Of a stretch of DNA of 63,455 nt, positions 44,860 through 52,468 are shown in pieces; the first letter of the stretch is position 1; each line of letters starts with the position of its first letter. Source of the DNA: an uncultured Prevotellaceae bacterium (GTDB lineage: Bacteria > Bacteroidota > Bacteroidia > Bacteroidales > Bacteroidaceae); assembly GCA_902775475.1 (NCBI GenBank), contig CACYME010000026.1, forward strand, positions 1-63,455, read 5' to 3'. Made by a program: the position numbers and the translations under genes. The notes under the pieces were generated by a model. It did no database searches. It was given only the letters and a program-made list of their open reading frames with translations, and was not told the DNA's origin.

Positions 44860-44907
44860 TTCAGCCCGTCTCAGTCCGTGTAAAACCGTGGCTGATAAAG
44901 TCCGTGG
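44860..44907. repeat. AGTCCGTG/ACCGTGGC repeat spacer
   Basis: CAGTCCGTG, AACCGTGGCTGA, AGTCCGTGGTCAG: three degenerate copies between hemD and rnpA, complementary to the unit inserted in rnpA. Confidence 0.5.
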
Positions 44908-45660
44908 TCAGTCCTCGTCCTGCAGGAGCAGGTAGTGCTGCAGGGCACCCGTCATCGAGGGATATTTCTCCGTGGGAGCCTGCAAGTCGAGGCGCAGCCC
45001 AGCCTCCTGGGCAGCCTTCGCCGTGGCTGGGCCGAAGGTGGCGATGGCAATTTTCTCCTGCTTGAAGTCGGGGAAGTTCTTCGTGAGCGACTCGATGCCC
45101 GAGGGGCTGAAGAAGACGAGCATGTCGTAGTCGAAAGTGTCAATCTCCTCCTGCGTGAAGTCGTTGCTCACCGTCTTGTACATCACGCACTCACGGTGCT
45201 GCAGCTTCTTCGAGTCGAGCAGCTGCGTCAGCGAGTCGTTGTGCACGTCGCTCATCGGCACGAGGTAGCGCTCCGCCTTGTGCTTCACCATCGAGGGAAG
45301 CAGGTCGTCGACGCGTCCGGTGGAGCCGAAGAACACCTTGCGCTTGCGGTATTGCACATATTTCTGAATGTACAGGGCGATGGTCTCGGTGACGCAGAAA
45401 TACTTCATATCCTCGGGGATGTTCACGCGCAGCTCCTTGGCCAGGGTGAAGAAGTGGTCGATGGCATGGCGCGAGGTGAATACGATAGCGGTATAGTCAA
45501 GGATGTTCACTTTCTGTGTGCGGAACTCTCGGGCGGTCAGACCCTCTACTTTGATAAACGGGCGGAAAATCAGTTCCACGCCAAAACGTTCTGCAATGTC
45601 AAAATAGGGCGACTTCTCGCTGGTGGGCTTTGGCTGTGAGACCAAAATCTTTTTTATCAT
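44908..45660 (-). CDS. hemD: Uroporphyrinogen-III synthase
   Basis: 250 aa. Closes and isomerises hydroxymethylbilane to uroporphyrinogen III in tetrapyrrole synthesis. Two alternating alpha/beta domains: FTSRHAIDHFFTLAKELRVN in the first, VFFSPSGIESLTKNFPDFKQ and IATFGPATAKAAQEAGLRLD in the second. The family is weakly conserved in sequence, but the context (hemD-rnpA-yidD with a DUF4271 gene upstream) is the common Bacteroidales order and supports the call. Confidence 0.88.
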   Translation of the reverse strand: MIKKILVSQPKPTSEKSPYFDIAERFGVELIFRPFIKVEGLTAREFRTQKVNILDYTAIVFTSRHAIDHFFTLAKELRVNIPEDMKYFCVTETIALYIQKYVQYRKRKVFFGSTGRVDDLLPSMVKHKAERYLVPMSDVHNDSLTQLLDSKKLQHRECVMYKTVSNDFTQEEIDTFDYDMLVFFSPSGIESLTKNFPDFKQEKIAIATFGPATAKAAQEAGLRLDLQAPTEKYPSMTGALQHYLLLQDED

Positions 45661-45669
45661 CTCTCTGTA

Positions 45670-46620
45670 TTAAAAATTTACTTTCAAAAAACGGACACTC
45701 ATCAGCCACAAACCGCCAAAAGCGAGGAGGGGCGTCATTTCGAGCGTGCAAAAGTACAAAAAATTTTGCAAAAAACGACCGTTTCTTCTAAAAAAGATGC
45801 TCCAAGACTTGTAGAATGATAAAATTTTGTTCAAAAAGAGAATAATTCCGAAGTAAAAGAGTGCTTTTTGTATGTCTAAATCGAAATAGACCAGCAGCAA
45901 AATGAGGGGGTAGAGGAGCGCCGCCTCGAAGGCCGTGAGCAGCAGGAAGGCACTGTTCCACTGCTGGTGCTTTCGGGTGCCGAAGAACACCGTGTTGACC
46001 AGCGAGCAGGCCAGCCACTTCACCAGGAAGTAGGCCCCCACCTCGGCCGTGAAAAGGGCGACGAGGAGCGACTGGCTCTCGACGGCGAAATAGCACCCCA
46101 TGCCGTCGGTGGCATAGAGATAGAGGCCGATGCCCGTGAGGAAGCAGCAGGCGGCCAGCATGAAGAGATAGAAGGCTGTGGGCTGTGGCGCCGCGGTGGC
46201 ACCGCCAGCGTCGTCGTCGCTCAGGTGGGCGAAGAAGAAGTTCTTCGCCTGTCGCGCCACGGCGTGACCCACCTGTGAGAGCATGAGGACAAAGACGACA
46301 AAGCACAGCAGCAGCGTGATGGAGAGCACGTTGTCTGTGCGGATAGAGAAGGGCTGCGGGGTGCCCAGCTCGCCGTGGTGTATGTATAGCTGATGGCCGA
46401 GCAGCGTGGTGGTCGTGTCGGCACCCTCCAACCTCCCCCAACTGGGGGAGGCGCCCCCCCTCAATCCCCCCAACTGGGGGGAGGTGGCTGCGCCGGATTC
46501 CGTGGCAGAAGTAACTTCTAAAGCCTCCCCCAGTTGGGGGAGGTTGGAGGGGGCCGCCTCCCCCCAGTTGGGGGGATTGAGGGGGGCCGAGTCTATAAAA
46601 ATGCTGTCGGGCATGGGCAT
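45670..46620 (-). CDS. DUF4271 membrane protein with repeat-derived N-terminus
   Basis: 316 aa. The C-terminal ~230 residues hold about six membrane helices of the DUF4271 family, which sits beside hemD in Bacteroidales and has no established function. Residues ~7-63 (ending SPQLGGLRGG, ASPSWGRLEG) come from four copies of the GC palindrome at 46430-46600, separated by short linkers. The start at 46620 is the first ATG and precedes them; a later start is hard to exclude, but the frame is open through all copies. It stops 9 bp before hemD and begins 8 bp after metK. Confidence 0.82.
   Translation of the reverse strand: MPMPDSIFIDSAPLNPPNWGEAAPSNLPQLGEALEVTSATESGAATSPQLGGLRGGASPSWGRLEGADTTTTLLGHQLYIHHGELGTPQPFSIRTDNVLSITLLLCFVVFVLMLSQVGHAVARQAKNFFFAHLSDDDAGGATAAPQPTAFYLFMLAACCFLTGIGLYLYATDGMGCYFAVESQSLLVALFTAEVGAYFLVKWLACSLVNTVFFGTRKHQQWNSAFLLLTAFEAALLYPLILLLVYFDLDIQKALFYFGIILFLNKILSFYKSWSIFFRRNGRFLQNFLYFCTLEMTPLLAFGGLWLMSVRFLKVNF
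46430..46600. repeat. Four in-frame GC palindromes at the DUF4271 N-terminus
   Basis: Copies of CCCCCAACTGGGGGAGG and CCCCAACTGGGGGGA alternate in both orientations, each able to fold into a hairpin of 6-8 G-C pairs with flanking GGAGGGGG or CCCCCCTC. Confidence 0.8.
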
Positions 46621-46628
46621 GCGGTCAG

Positions 46629-47879
46629 TCAGAGTCCGAATTCGCGGCGGATGTCATCCACGCGGTCGAGCTTCTCCCAGGTGAACAGCTCCACGTCGAT
46701 GGTGCGCGTCTCGTGGTAGTGGCTGGTGAAGGTCTTCTTCACTACCTGCGGCGTGCGGCCCATGTGGCCGTAGGCTGCCGTCTCGAGGAACATGGGCTGG
46801 CGCAGCTTCAGCGACTGCTCGATGGCCTTCGGCCGTAGGTCGAACAGCTTTTCGATGCGCTGGGCAATCTCGCCGTCGCTCATGTTGACGTGCTTCCGTC
46901 CGTAGGTGTTCACGTAGATGTTCATGGGTTTGGCCACGCCGATGGCGTATGCCACCTGCACCAGCATCTCGTCGGCCACACCGGCAGCCACCATGTTCTT
47001 AGCAATGTGGCGGGCAGCGTAGGCTGCCGAGCGGTCCACCTTGCTCGAATCCTTGCCGCTGAAGGCTCCGCCACCGTGGGCGCCCTTGCCGCCGTAGGTG
47101 TCGACGATAATCTTGCGACCCGTCAGACCCGTGTCGCCGTGAGGACCGCCGATGACGAACTTGCCCGTGGGGTTCACGTAGTACTTGATGTCGGGGCCGA
47201 AGAGGGCCAGCACCTTCGGGCTGTGTATCTGCTCCTTCACACGGGGGATGAGGATGTTGATGACGTCGTGGCGAATCTGCTGCAGCATCGTCTCGTCGTC
47301 GGCGAACTCGTCGTGCTGCGTCGAGACCACGATGGTGTCGATGCGCTGGGGGATGCCCTCGTCGCTGTATTCCACCGTCACCTGGCTCTTCGCGTCGGGG
47401 CGCAAATAGGTCATCACAAGGCCCTCGCGCCGGATGTCGGCCAGCGTGTGCATGATGAGATGGGCCAGGTCGAGCGTCACGGGCATCAGGCTCTCCGTCT
47501 CGTTGGTGGCATAGCCGAACATCATGCCCTGGTCGCCAGCACCTTGGTCAAGGGTCTGGTCAACACCGCGGGCGATGTCCTGGCTCTGCTCGTGGATAGC
47601 CGTGAGGATGCCGCAGGAGTCGCCGTCGAACTGATACTCGGCCTTCGTGTAGCCAATCTTCTTGATGGTATTGCGGGCAATGGTCTGCAGGTCGATGTAC
47701 ACCTCACTGCGCACCTCGCCCATGATGACCACCTGGCCCGTGGTGACGAACGACTCGATGGCGCAACGCGCCGACGGGTCGTAGGCCAGGAACTGGTCGA
47801 GCAGTGCGTCGCTAATCTGGTCGGCCACTTTGTCGGGATGTCCTTCCGACACGGATTCTGATGTAAACAAATATGCCAT
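46629..47879 (-). CDS. metK: S-adenosylmethionine synthase
   Basis: 416 aa. Makes S-adenosylmethionine from methionine and ATP. Seen: [20 protein letters not shown] at the start with His15 region and Mg-binding Asp, [15 protein letters not shown] near 108, [20 protein letters not shown] near 238 (P-loop-like) and [20 protein letters not shown]. Cytoplasmic homotetramer. No SAM riboswitch recognised upstream. A standard promoter precedes it at 47921-47951. Confidence 0.98.
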   Translation of the reverse strand: MAYLFTSESVSEGHPDKVADQISDALLDQFLAYDPSARCAIESFVTTGQVVIMGEVRSEVYIDLQTIARNTIKKIGYTKAEYQFDGDSCGILTAIHEQSQDIARGVDQTLDQGAGDQGMMFGYATNETESLMPVTLDLAHLIMHTLADIRREGLVMTYLRPDAKSQVTVEYSDEGIPQRIDTIVVSTQHDEFADDETMLQQIRHDVINILIPRVKEQIHSPKVLALFGPDIKYYVNPTGKFVIGGPHGDTGLTGRKIIVDTYGGKGAHGGGAFSGKDSSKVDRSAAYAARHIAKNMVAAGVADEMLVQVAYAIGVAKPMNIYVNTYGRKHVNMSDGEIAQRIEKLFDLRPKAIEQSLKLRQPMFLETAAYGHMGRTPQVVKKTFTSHYHETRTIDVELFTWEKLDRVDDIRREFGL

Positions 47880-47920
47880 GATGATTTCTGATTTACTGAT
47901 AGTTGATTCTTATGAGGGTG

Positions 47921-47951
47921 CAAAGGTAGCAAAAAAAAGGCACATGGCAAG
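47921..47951 (-). promoter_or_regulatory. metK promoter
   Basis: Minus-strand TACCTTTG (47921-47928) with CTTG 19 bp upstream (47948-47951), 42 bp before the metK ATG. Confidence 0.65.
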
Positions 47952-47966
47952 CGATTCGTTCGAAAA

Positions 47967-50900
47967 TTATTCCGTTGTTTTCACAGCTGGTATTTCGAGC
48001 AGGCCACCGCTGACGATGCTGGCGTGGTCGACGACGGGAACAGCGAGCGGCTGACCGTTCAGGCGGTAGTGGCCGTCGGGCGAGCGGCGGATAATGAAGG
48101 GCTGCGGGCTGCCGGGCTGGCGGATGGTGACCTGCTGGAACTGGGCTCCGCCGAGCGCATACTCCGTGGTAGCGGGGCAGACGGGGTAGAAGCCCATCAT
48201 GGCGAAGAGCTGCCAGGCCGACATCTGGCCGGCGTCGTCGTTGCCGCTGAGCCCACCGGGGCTGTCGTTGTACTCGGTCAGCAGGATGTGGCTGACGCGC
48301 TGTGCCGTCAGGTCGGGACGCCCGGCAAGCGAGTAGAGCCACGCCACCTGATGGCAAGGCTCGTTGCCGTGCCAGTAGCGCCCTTGGGTGAACATGCTGT
48401 CGAGCTTCTGGATGAAGCGGTCGCGTCCTCCCATGAGGCTGATGAGGCCAGGGACATCGTGGGGCACATACCACGTGTAGTGGCAGGTGGCGCCCTCGGT
48501 GATGTAGGGCTGGCGGTGCTCCAGGTCCTGGTTGCCCAGCCAGCGACCGTCGGCGTGGCGACCGTCGGCATAGCCCGTCAGCGGATTGATGGCGTTGCGC
48601 CAGTTCTCCGAGCGTCGCATCAGCTCGGTGTAGTCATTGCTGAGCGTGGAACTTGGAGTGTCGAGCGACAGCGCACGTGCCATTTGCGCCACACAGAAGT
48701 CGTCGAAGGCATACTCTAGCGTGCGGCTGGTCTGCTCCTGCTGGTGGAAGGCCTCCTTCACGCTGTCCTCCAAAGGGATGTAGCCATAGCGGAGGTAGCT
48801 CTCGAGGGCGCGTCGGCCCTTGCCGTCGAGATATTCCTGCGGCGAAGGCTGTTCGAAGGCGTTCTTGCGCATAAAAGCGTAGGCCTGACGGGCGTCGAAG
48901 TCGCGGATGCCCTTCACGTAGGCATCGGCCAGCACAGCGGAGCAGTGGTCGCCAATCATGGCGGCGGTGTAGCTGTTCCAGCAAGGGAAGATGGGCAGCC
49001 AGCCACCCTCGCTGGCCATGCCCACGAGCGACTGCATCATCTGGGCCGACGTGGCAGGCACAATGATGTTATAGAGGGGATGGAGGGCGCGGTAGGTGTC
49101 CCACATGGAGAAGTCGCCGTAGCGGATGGCCCCCTCCAACTTCCCCCAACTGGGGGGATTGAGGGGGGCCGCAAACTTAGGATACCGGCCATCCACGTCG
49201 CTCATCTCGCGGGGCAGGAACGAGGCGCGGTAGAAGGCGCCGTAGAACTGGTTAACGCGGGCGGTGTCGGGGTCGTCGATGTCGATGGTGTGCAGGCGCT
49301 CGGTCCATCGGCTGATGCACTGGCGCTCCATCTGCTCGAAGGTGCCGCTGGCCTCAGCTCGCAGGTTAGCCTCTGCACCAGCACGACCCGTGAACGAGGT
49401 GGCCATGCGCAGCACGATGGGCCGACCGCGATGGCCAAGGAAGGTGAGGGTAAGCTGCTGGTGGCCGTTGCTGACGGCAACGAGGCTGTCGGCATATTGC
49501 AGCACAAAGTGGCCGCTGAAGCCTGCCGACTCGCCCCAGCCCTGATAGATGCGGTGGACGGGGTTGCAGCCGTAGACCTGCCGACGGGCTTCGTCGAGTA
49601 CGACGGTGCCCTGCTCCTCGTCGCTGTTAGCGATGATGACGATGTTCACCGGCCCATCGCTCTGTGGCGTGACGCGCATGATGGCGGCGTGGCTCAGGGC
49701 GGTGAGCTCCAGCTGCAGCTGCTCGCGGGGCAGGTTGATGGCGTAGTAGTAGGGGTGGGAAATAGCTCCCTCCAACCTCCCCCGACTGGGGGAGGCTCCT
49801 GCGTCGGGGGACTGCGCAGCCACTCCCCCCCAGTCGGGGGTATTGAGGGGGGCTGAGGCTGTTGGCATGACCGTGAACGACCCGTAGTCCTGGGTGCAGC
49901 CGCCCACGAGCCAGTGGCTGGCGCGGATGCCCTGGAAGAGGGTGTCGCGGTAGTAGAAGGGAGCGACGCACTTGCGCTCGGTCTCCTGCGTCTGCGGCGT
50001 CCAGAAGGTCTGGCCGTTGGGCACGAGGACGGCGGGCAGCGTCTGGCCTTTCTCCTCAGAGCCCTTGCCGAAGAGCCCTGCGGTGTGGGTGTTGGCCTGG
50101 TCGGTGCCCACCATAGTGTTCAGCGCCGACAGCTGCCGCAGGTGCTCCAGCTGGTGGATGCGCTCCTGCATGTGCGCCTTCACGTCGGGCCAGCGATAGA
50201 GGGGTGAGTGAAGGGAGGAGCGAGGAGAGAGGTTAGAAAAGCTGGTGGGGTGCTCGTTGAGCAGGAAGGCCACGAGGATGGAGTCTGCTCTCTCTCCCCT
50301 AAGAAACACCATCTGCAGATTGGCGGCCATGGGGATGATGTCTTCCATGCCGTCGCCGGGCATCTGCAGCTGGAGCAGGGTGAGCAGACGGTAGAGGGCG
50401 GTGTCGTGGCCGAAGCGCAGGCTGGCGCCGTGGCCCCCCGTGGCGATGAGGCTGTCGGCCTCGCTGACAATGTTCTGCCAGAGGGGGATGCTGCTGCGGG
50501 CTGCGATGCCATCGTTCAGCGGGGTGTCGCCATTGCAGATGGTCATGCGCTCGTTGTTGGCATCGTGCACAGCCAGCATCTCCTCAGGGGTGAAGATGTC
50601 CCAGAGGCTGATGCCGAGGGGAATGTCCTGCATGTCGCTGGCGATGGTGTGGAGCTCGGAGAGGAGGCGGAGGGCGTCGGCCTCGGCGTTGTCGCCATGA
50701 CATGGCGACATACTGAACAGCGAGGAGATGAAGCGGGCGGGGCTGACGAGGGGCTGGCGCTTGGTGCGGGCGGTGAGGGCCTTCAGTTCGGCTGACTCAT
50801 TATTAATATATGACATGAAGCGGGCGTCGGTCTCGGCGTTGATGTTTTTGCAAGGAAGAGCACCGCAGAAGGCCAGCATCGAGGCGCGGCAACGGGGCAC

Positions 50901-51326
50901 GGTGCTCGAACGTGCCAGTATTTTTGTGCCGTCGGCGAACACCTCGGGGTAATTGCTCGCCATGCGACGGGCTATCCCCTGGTGCTGACGGACGCCGAGC
51001 TTCGTCAGCTGTCCGGCGTTGCCACGGGCGTTGCGGCAGACGGTCTTCAGCCGTTTCTTCACGCTACGGCCCTGGGGCGTCAGGCTGCTGTCATCGCTGA
51101 ACTGCGCCATCACCCATTCGTAGCGCTCCTCGCTGGGCAGCCAGCGCGAGCCGTGACGCCCGTAGTGCGAGATGTAGAATGGCACGTAGCCCTCGGGGAC
51201 GGCGATGCGCGGTGCCTCCTTCACCGGATAGGCATAGTAGACTCCGCCCGAGCGTTCAGGCGAGAACGTCTGCCCCCAGCAGACGGCGCTCAGCAGCGCG
51301 AACGCTGCAATCAGTATTTTTCTCAT
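47967..51326 (-). CDS. Fusion: histidine acid phosphatase + GH92 alpha-mannosidase
   Basis: 1119 aa from the ATG at 51324-51326 (MRKILIAAFALLSAVCWGQ), a signal peptide. Residues ~30-390: histidine phosphatase branch 2, with YISHYGRHGSR (R57, H58) and the proton donor H307-D308 in RFGHDTAL. Residues ~400-1119: a complete GH92 exo-alpha-mannosidase, starting NTMVGTDQANTHTAGLFG, with GNEPCHQVAWLY (~986) and GNDDAGQMSAWQLFAMMGFY (~1028), which carry the catalytic acid and base and Ca2+ neighbours in the family. The pairing suggests removal of phosphate and mannose from the same phosphomannosyl glycan. Palindromic repeats add in-frame inserts at ~488-519 and ~718-733; a simple-repeat insert lies at ~360-372. 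Confidence 0.9.
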   Translation of the reverse strand: MRKILIAAFALLSAVCWGQTFSPERSGGVYYAYPVKEAPRIAVPEGYVPFYISHYGRHGSRWLPSEERYEWVMAQFSDDSSLTPQGRSVKKRLKTVCRNARGNAGQLTKLGVRQHQGIARRMASNYPEVFADGTKILARSSTVPRCRASMLAFCGALPCKNINAETDARFMSYINNESAELKALTARTKRQPLVSPARFISSLFSMSPCHGDNAEADALRLLSELHTIASDMQDIPLGISLWDIFTPEEMLAVHDANNERMTICNGDTPLNDGIAARSSIPLWQNIVSEADSLIATGGHGASLRFGHDTALYRLLTLLQLQMPGDGMEDIIPMAANLQMVFLRGERADSILVAFLLNEHPTSFSNLSPRSSLHSPLYRWPDVKAHMQERIHQLEHLRQLSALNTMVGTDQANTHTAGLFGKGSEEKGQTLPAVLVPNGQTFWTPQTQETERKCVAPFYYRDTLFQGIRASHWLVGGCTQDYGSFTVMPTASAPLNTPDWGGVAAQSPDAGASPSRGRLEGAISHPYYYAINLPREQLQLELTALSHAAIMRVTPQSDGPVNIVIIANSDEEQGTVVLDEARRQVYGCNPVHRIYQGWGESAGFSGHFVLQYADSLVAVSNGHQQLTLTFLGHRGRPIVLRMATSFTGRAGAEANLRAEASGTFEQMERQCISRWTERLHTIDIDDPDTARVNQFYGAFYRASFLPREMSDVDGRYPKFAAPLNPPSWGKLEGAIRYGDFSMWDTYRALHPLYNIIVPATSAQMMQSLVGMASEGGWLPIFPCWNSYTAAMIGDHCSAVLADAYVKGIRDFDARQAYAFMRKNAFEQPSPQEYLDGKGRRALESYLRYGYIPLEDSVKEAFHQQEQTSRTLEYAFDDFCVAQMARALSLDTPSSTLSNDYTELMRRSENWRNAINPLTGYADGRHADGRWLGNQDLEHRQPYITEGATCHYTWYVPHDVPGLISLMGGRDRFIQKLDSMFTQGRYWHGNEPCHQVAWLYSLAGRPDLTAQRVSHILLTEYNDSPGGLSGNDDAGQMSAWQLFAMMGFYPVCPATTEYALGGAQFQQVTIRQPGSPQPFIIRRSPDGHYRLNGQPLAVPVVDHASIVSGGLLEIPAVKTTE
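49128..49172 (-). repeat. In-frame GC palindrome in the GH92 half
   Basis: Reads APLNPPSWGKLEGAI on the coding strand; the DNA hairpin is CCCCCAACTGGGGGG with CCCCTCC and GGGGGGCC flanks. Confidence 0.75.
49768..49862 (-). repeat. Two in-frame GC palindromes in the GH92 half
   Basis: CCCCCGACTGGGGGAGG and CCCCCCAGTCGGGGG in opposite orientation, 40 bp apart, translated APLNTPDWGGVA and ASPSRGRLEGAI. Confidence 0.75.
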
Positions 51327-51357
51327 GCTTTGTTTTCGTAGATTCACAAGTCAGCTG

Positions 51358-51388
51358 CAAAGTTACAAAAAAAGGAGGGCCGGACAAA
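51358..51388 (-). promoter_or_regulatory. Promoter of the phosphatase-GH92 gene
   Basis: Minus-strand TAACTTTG (51358-51365) and TTTG (51385-51388), spaced exactly 19 bp, 32 bp before the ATG. Confidence 0.75.
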
Positions 51389-51461
51389 GGAAAAGAAGGG
51401 CTCTTTTGTTTATTTTCTGTAAAAAGGAGGGCGTTTAGATGGGCGAATGCGTTTTTTTTCG

Positions 51462-51469
51462 TACATTTG
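51462..51469 (+). promoter_or_regulatory. -7 box of lptB
   Basis: TACATTTG, 17 bp before the ATG at 51487. Divergent from the phosphatase-GH92 promoter; about 75 bp separate their upstream boxes. Confidence 0.5.
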
Positions 51470-51486
51470 CAGCTAAATTGTAAAGA

Positions 51487-52401
51487 ATGAGTCAGATGGA
51501 GACGGAAAAGACAGCCGCGCAGCAGGAAGAAGTGCTGGCCACTGAGCAGAACGAGGCGCAGGCCTCGCAAGAGGAATCCACGGTGCTGGGCAACAGGAAG
51601 ATTGACCAGTTCAGGCGCATTGAGGGCGAGGCCGAGCTGAAGGCCGAGGGCCTGGTGAAGCGCTACGGTCGTCGCACGGTGGTAGACCACGTAGACTTCA
51701 ACGTGAAGCAGGGCGAGATTGTGGGTCTGCTGGGCCCCAACGGAGCCGGCAAGACGACGTCGTTCTATATGACGACGGGCCTGGTGATGCCCAACGATGG
51801 CCATGTATACGTGGTCGACGAAAGTAAGGGAACAAGTATTGAGATTACCGATTTCCCTGTCTACAAGCATGCCCGCAAGGAGGTGGGCATCGGTTATCTG
51901 CCGCAGGAGCCGTCGGTGTTCCGTAAGATGAGCGTCGAGGACAACATCCTCTCGGTGCTCGAGATGCGCAAGGACCTGACGAAGGAGGAGCGGCGGCAGA
52001 CGATGGAGGATCTCATCGCCGAGTTCCGCCTGACGAAAGTGCGCAAGAACAAGGGCGACCAGCTGAGCGGTGGCGAGCGTCGCCGCACGGAGATAGCGCG
52101 CTGTCTGGCCATCAACCCCCGCTTCATCATGCTCGACGAGCCGTTCGCCGGCGTGGACCCTATTGCCGTGGAGGACATCCAGCACATTGTCTGGGACCTG
52201 AAGAAGCGCAACATCGGCATCCTCATCACCGACCATAACGTGCAGGAGACGCTCTCCATCACCGACCGCGCCTACCTGCTCTTCGAGGGGCGCATCCTCT
52301 TTAAGGGACTCCCCGAAGAGCTGGCCGCAAACCCCATCGTCCGCGAGAAATACCTCACCAACTCATTCGTCCTGCGCAAAAAAGACTTCCAGCAAGTATA
52401 G
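51487..52401 (+). CDS. lptB: LPS export ABC transporter ATPase LptB
   Basis: 304 aa, about 60 longer than the E. coli protein. The first ~50 residues are an acidic Gln/Glu/Ala-rich extension ([20 protein letters not shown]) that looks disordered. Then the cassette: [20 protein letters not shown], Walker [15 protein letters not shown]-loop [20 protein letters not shown] (typical LptB), signature [14 protein letters not shown], Walker [14 protein letters not shown] and the switch His in TDHNV. It powers lipopolysaccharide extraction from the inner membrane with LptF/G. Transcribed alone, with a strong terminator after it. Confidence 0.95.
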   Translation: MSQMETEKTAAQQEEVLATEQNEAQASQEESTVLGNRKIDQFRRIEGEAELKAEGLVKRYGRRTVVDHVDFNVKQGEIVGLLGPNGAGKTTSFYMTTGLVMPNDGHVYVVDESKGTSIEITDFPVYKHARKEVGIGYLPQEPSVFRKMSVEDNILSVLEMRKDLTKEERRQTMEDLIAEFRLTKVRKNKGDQLSGGERRRTEIARCLAINPRFIMLDEPFAGVDPIAVEDIQHIVWDLKKRNIGILITDHNVQETLSITDRAYLLFEGRILFKGLPEELAANPIVREKYLTNSFVLRKKDFQQV

Positions 52402-52419
52402 CGACGCTACGCGTCTAAA

Positions 52420-52464
52420 TGAAAAATGATGGCAGGTTGCCGGGCAACCTGCCATTATTTTTCA
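52420..52464. terminator. Bidirectional terminator between lptB and GH67
   Basis: TGAAAAATGATGGCAGGTTGCC (start 52420) folds against GGCAACCTGCCATTATTTTTCA: ~20 bp, near-perfect, with A- and T-runs on both sides. It serves the convergent lptB and GH67 genes. Confidence 0.88.
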
Positions 52465-52468
52465 TTAA

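Noticed and set aside
47880-47966. SAM riboswitch before metK
   Set aside because: Leader of only about 35 nt after the promoter, and no SAM-aptamer-like helices seen.
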